NCBI GenBank assembly: GCA_002378665.1
Contig: DFSO01000083.1
Span: 23,324 to 39,266, forward strand
Reading direction: 5' to 3'
Origin: Loktanella sp. UBA3435
GTDB lineage: Bacteria; Pseudomonadota; Alphaproteobacteria; Rhodobacterales; Rhodobacteraceae
Length of the DNA stretch: 15,943 nt
Shown here: piece after piece, positions 14,154 through 15,943 of the stretch
How positions within the stretch are numbered: the stretch's first letter is position 1
Layout of the letters: each line of letters opens with the position of its first letter
The notes under the pieces: generated by a model
Told to the model about the DNA's origin: nothing
The model's database searches: none
Seen by the model: the letters and a program-made list of their open reading frames with translations, nothing else
Translations under genes and position numbers: made by a program

Positions 14154-14756
14154 ATGAGTGACCGCACAGGAATTTTTGCAGGGGACGATCCGTTTGAGAT
14201 CGCACAGCGTTGGTTGGACGAGGCGACAGCCACTGAGCCCAATGACCCGAACGCGATTGCGCTCTCGACTGTTGACGCGCAGGGCATGCCAAATGCGCGG
14301 ATGGTTTTGCTGAAGGAAATCGAAAGCAACGCTTTTGTATTTTACACCAATTATGAGAGCGCGAAGGGAAAGGAGTTAGATGCGACCGGCAAAGTAGCCT
14401 TTGTGATGCATTGGAAATCTTTGCGGCGTCAGATCCGCGTTCGTGGTATAGTGACAAAAGAAGATGGCCCGCAGGCGGATAGTTACTTTGCCTCTCGGTC
14501 ATTGAAAAGCAGACTGGGAGCTTGGGCTTCTGACCAGTCGCGCCCCTTAGATGGACGCGCCAGTCTGGTGGCCAAAGTGGCCGCGTTGACGCTCAAACTT
14601 GGGCCTAATCCGCCGCGTCCTTCACATTGGGGTGGCTTTCGGATTGACCCCGTTGAGATCGAATTTTGGGCTGATGGTGCCTTTAGGTTGCATGATCGGT
14701 TTCAGTGGGTGCGTGAAGGTGATGATGAATGGAAAGTTCACCGTTTGAACCCGTAA
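14154..14756 (+). CDS. pdxH: PdxH, pyridoxamine/pyridoxine 5'-phosphate oxidase
   Basis: This FMN enzyme makes pyridoxal 5'-phosphate from the pyridoxine or pyridoxamine phosphates. From the ATG at 14154 it has 200 residues, slightly short at the N-terminus compared with enteric PdxH. FMN and substrate segments are ARMVLLKEIES (48-58), FVFYTNYESAKGKEL (61-75), HWKSLRRQIRVRG (86-98) and SRSLKSRLGAWASDQS. The C-terminal family signature, WGGFRIDPVEIEFW and RLHDR (159-182), is complete. GAGAGGG eight bases before the ATG is a good ribosome binding site. An in-frame extension from GTG 14091 is unlikely because it would cover the promoter region. The gene is divergent from fabI. Confidence 0.95.
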   Translation: MSDRTGIFAGDDPFEIAQRWLDEATATEPNDPNAIALSTVDAQGMPNARMVLLKEIESNAFVFYTNYESAKGKELDATGKVAFVMHWKSLRRQIRVRGIVTKEDGPQADSYFASRSLKSRLGAWASDQSRPLDGRASLVAKVAALTLKLGPNPPRPSHWGGFRIDPVEIEFWADGAFRLHDRFQWVREGDDEWKVHRLNP

Positions 14757-14775
14757 ATTTCACGCTTCGTGAAAT
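14757..14775 (+). terminator. hairpin directly after the pdxH stop, possible terminator
   Basis: ATTTCACG (14757-14764) and CGTGAAAT (14768-14775) form a perfect 8-bp stem with a 3-base loop, starting at the base after the pdxH TAA. No T-run follows, so it may stabilise the mRNA end or weakly terminate; an efficient intrinsic terminator is not evident. Confidence 0.4.
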
Positions 14776-14836
14776 CTAAGGGTTGAATATAGTGGAGTTT
14801 TCTGGTGGTGATCGGTTAACCAGCAAAAAATAAAGG

Positions 14837-14867
14837 CGACCTTTCTAAAGTAGACTTGGGGAGGTCG
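14837..14867 (+). promoter_or_regulatory. leader hairpin hiding the ribosome binding site of the cold-shock gene
   Basis: CGACCTTTCT (14837-14846) can pair with GGGGAGGTCG (14858-14867): seven Watson-Crick and three G-U pairs, with an 11-nt loop. The paired strand contains the whole GGGGAGG ribosome binding site of the gene starting at 14878. A further possible hairpin lies just upstream (CTGGT 14802-14806 with ACCAG 14819-14823), around the palindrome GGTTAACC. Pairing is seen in the sequence; a regulatory role such as temperature response is inference. Confidence 0.45.
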
Positions 14868-14877
14868 AATAATAAAA

Positions 14878-15411
14878 ATGAACACGCCTGAAGATACGAC
14901 AGACGAAATGATCATGACGGGAACCGTGAAGTGGTTTGATCCAGGCAAGGGCTTTGGGTTTGTTGTTTGTGACCAAGGCGGTCCCGATATATTGTTGCAT
15001 GCGAATGTGTTGCGTAATTTCGGTCAAGGGTCCGTCGTTGACGGGTCTCGGATCGAAATGTCGGTTCAGCGCTCTGATCGGGGCATGCAAGCAACCGTGA
15101 TTTTGAAGCTGACGCCGCCTGTTGATGCAAGCGGCACACCCGCTTTGCGTGATATGGAAGAGTACACGGCCGAGCAAATTGCCAGCCAACCGATTCTTCC
15201 AGCCCGAATCAAATGGTTCGATAAGGGTAAAGGGTTTGGGTTCGCCAATGTTTTTGGTGACCCTGCTGACATATTTGTGCACATCGAAGTCTTGCGCCGC
15301 TGCGGATTATCGGATTTGCAGGCTGGTGAAGCTATTGGCTTGCGCCTGATTGACGGGAAACGCGGCCGTATGGCTGTGGAAGCTGTCAGTTGGGAAACCA
15401 TTACAAAATGA
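14878..15411 (+). CDS. Double cold-shock-domain protein
   Basis: A 177-residue protein with two cold-shock domains joined by a linker. The first (about 12-78) has GTVKWFDPGKGFGFVV, with RNP1 KGFGFV (24-29) and an RNP2-like DILLHA (37-42). The second (about 107-172) has ARIKWFDKGKGFGFA, RNP1 at 118-123 and DIFVHI (131-136). Such domains bind single-stranded nucleic acid and act as RNA chaperones or translation modulators. Two-domain forms of about this size occur in alphaproteobacteria, while the classic Csp has one domain of about 70 residues. The ATG at 14878 has GGGGAGG upstream at the unusually long distance of 13 bases, inside a possible hairpin. Its TGA stop overlaps the next gene's ATG. 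Whether it is cold-inducible cannot be told. Confidence 0.92.
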   Translation: MNTPEDTTDEMIMTGTVKWFDPGKGFGFVVCDQGGPDILLHANVLRNFGQGSVVDGSRIEMSVQRSDRGMQATVILKLTPPVDASGTPALRDMEEYTAEQIASQPILPARIKWFDKGKGFGFANVFGDPADIFVHIEVLRRCGLSDLQAGEAIGLRLIDGKRGRMAVEAVSWETITK

Positions 15412-15869
15412 AGACCTCTCTTTTAGCAGCTGCGCTCGCCGTTACGTCAACGGCGGCGGCTGCATTATGTTCTGAAGACCGTGTCACGGTGATCGGGGAC
15501 TTTGGCCATGCGCCATTTACAGTCACTGTTGCGGATGACGATCAAGAACGTGCGCGCGGTCTGATGGACGTGGCCGAGATGCCGACGATGTCAGGGATGC
15601 TGTTTGTCTACGACGCGCCGCAGCACGCGACGTTTTGGATGCGCAATACGTTGATCGGGTTGGACATGGTGTTTGCTGGCCCAGACGGGACGATTCTGGC
15701 CATTCATGAAAATGCCGTGCCAATGGATGAGACCGTGATCGATGGCGGGCAGGGCGTTCAGTTTGTGCTTGAGGTCAACGCTGGCTTGACCCGTCGGTTG
15801 GGTATCAAAACTGGTGATATTTTGCAGCATCCGAGCCTTGGGGCGGGCGCAATTTCACCTTGTGAATAA
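15408..15869 (+). CDS. Secreted DUF192 protein
   Basis: From the ATG at 15408 the protein has 153 residues. The N-terminus MKTSLLAAALAVTSTAAAA is a signal peptide, so the protein is exported. The DUF192 core is complete: ERARGLMDVAEMPTMSGMLFVY, FWMRNTLIGLDMVFAGPDGTI, ENAVPMDE and a final VNAGLTRRLGIKTGD. The family is widespread in bacteria and archaea, and its biochemical role is not established. Two Cys residues flank the domain (in ALCSED and in the final SPCE), so a disulfide is possible. The start overlaps the cold-shock stop as ATGA, so an RNA-binding cytoplasmic protein and an exported protein share one message. A start at 15390 in the same frame is less likely because it would spoil the signal peptide. 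Confidence 0.87.
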   Translation: MKTSLLAAALAVTSTAAAALCSEDRVTVIGDFGHAPFTVTVADDDQERARGLMDVAEMPTMSGMLFVYDAPQHATFWMRNTLIGLDMVFAGPDGTILAIHENAVPMDETVIDGGQGVQFVLEVNAGLTRRLGIKTGDILQHPSLGAGAISPCE

Positions 15870-15873
15870 AATG

Positions 15874-15902
15874 TCGATTTAGGGGTTTTCAATTCGATTT
15901 AG
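15874..15902 (+). repeat. TCGATTTAG direct repeat before the tRNA
   Basis: TCGATTTAG occurs at 15874-15882 and again at 15894-15902, starts 20 bp apart, in the 54-bp gap between the DUF192 gene and the tRNA. It may be part of the tRNA promoter region or chance. I see no clear -35/-10 pair. Confidence 0.35.
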
Positions 15903-15923
15903 TGACAGTAGATAGGCGCCAGT

Positions 15924-15943
15924 CGGGGCGTAGCGCAGCCTGG
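15924..15943 (+). tRNA. tRNA, probably tRNA-Pro, 5' end only (cut by window edge)
   Basis: The last 20 bases, starting CGGGGCGTAGCGCAG, form the acceptor 5' strand (CGGGGCG), the T8-A9 linker and the D-arm start (GCGC, AGCCTGG) of a tRNA. Bacterial tRNA-Pro genes typically begin CGGGG(C/T)GTAGCGCAG. The anticodon lies outside the window, so the exact isoacceptor is unknown. Confidence 0.78.

Noticed and set aside
14050..14502. Minus-strand open frame opposite the pdxH N-terminal half
   Set aside because: It conflicts with pdxH and with the fabI promoter region and has no family resemblance.
1..15943. Mobile elements, CRISPR array, defence or toxin-antitoxin genes
   Set aside because: No transposase, integrase, spaced repeat array or small paired toxin-like genes were found; coding density and gene families look like uniform core chromosome.

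Overview
The window is ordinary, densely packed chromosomal DNA of an alphaproteobacterium, most likely a Rhodobacterales member of the roseobacter group. Evidence for this is the GTTC-N7-GTTC type SOS box in front of lexA, the gene order ppiD-trpE / trpG-trpD-trpC-moaC-moeA-lexA, a two-domain cold-shock protein translationally coupled to a DUF192 gene and followed by a proline tRNA, and the family resemblance of most proteins. Genus cannot be read from the sequence alone. I see no insertion sequence, prophage, CRISPR array, toxin-antitoxin pair or defence island, and no long gene-free stretch (the longest is about 230 bp).

Layout. (1) Positions 1-4549, minus strand: trpG, trpD, trpC, moaC and moeA are joined head to tail by four consecutive 4-bp ATGA overlaps. 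They are followed by lexA, cut by the left edge, which has its own consensus promoter with an SOS box laid over the -10. (2) 4675-6093, plus strand: a membrane-anchored protein with a degenerate divergent polysaccharide deacetylase (YibQ-like) domain. It sits in reverse orientation between trpE and trpGDC. (3) 6153-9510, minus strand: ppiD (periplasmic folding factor) followed after 10 bp by trpE. Between the convergent ends of trpE and the deacetylase-like gene lies a small 11-bp-period array of GTGCAC palindromes. (4) 9742-10422, plus: a secreted DUF3108-like protein. (5) 10419-14047, minus: a compact unit fabI - LysE-family exporter - gpt - DUF2127 membrane protein - aminotransferase. Its last stop codon overlaps the stop codon of the DUF3108-like gene. 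(6) 14154-15943, plus: pdxH, divergent from fabI, then the double cold-shock-domain gene coupled by ATGA to a secreted DUF192 protein, then the first 20 nt of a tRNA, probably tRNA-Pro, cut by the right edge.

How the genes work together. TrpE and TrpG form anthranilate synthase, and TrpD and TrpC carry the next and a later step of tryptophan synthesis; trpF, trpB and trpA are not in the window. MoaC and MoeA act early and late in molybdenum cofactor synthesis. LexA is the SOS repressor. FabI, Gpt and PdxH are housekeeping enzymes of fatty acid, purine salvage and vitamin B6 metabolism.

The observations most worth a second look are regulatory or structural: the SOS-controlled lexA promoter placed just after moeA, a hairpin that would hide the ribosome binding site of the cold-shock gene, the GTGCAC array, the apparent loss of catalytic residues in the deacetylase-like protein, and an Arg in the normally Ser-Pro-Gly-Pro motif of the LysE-family exporter.
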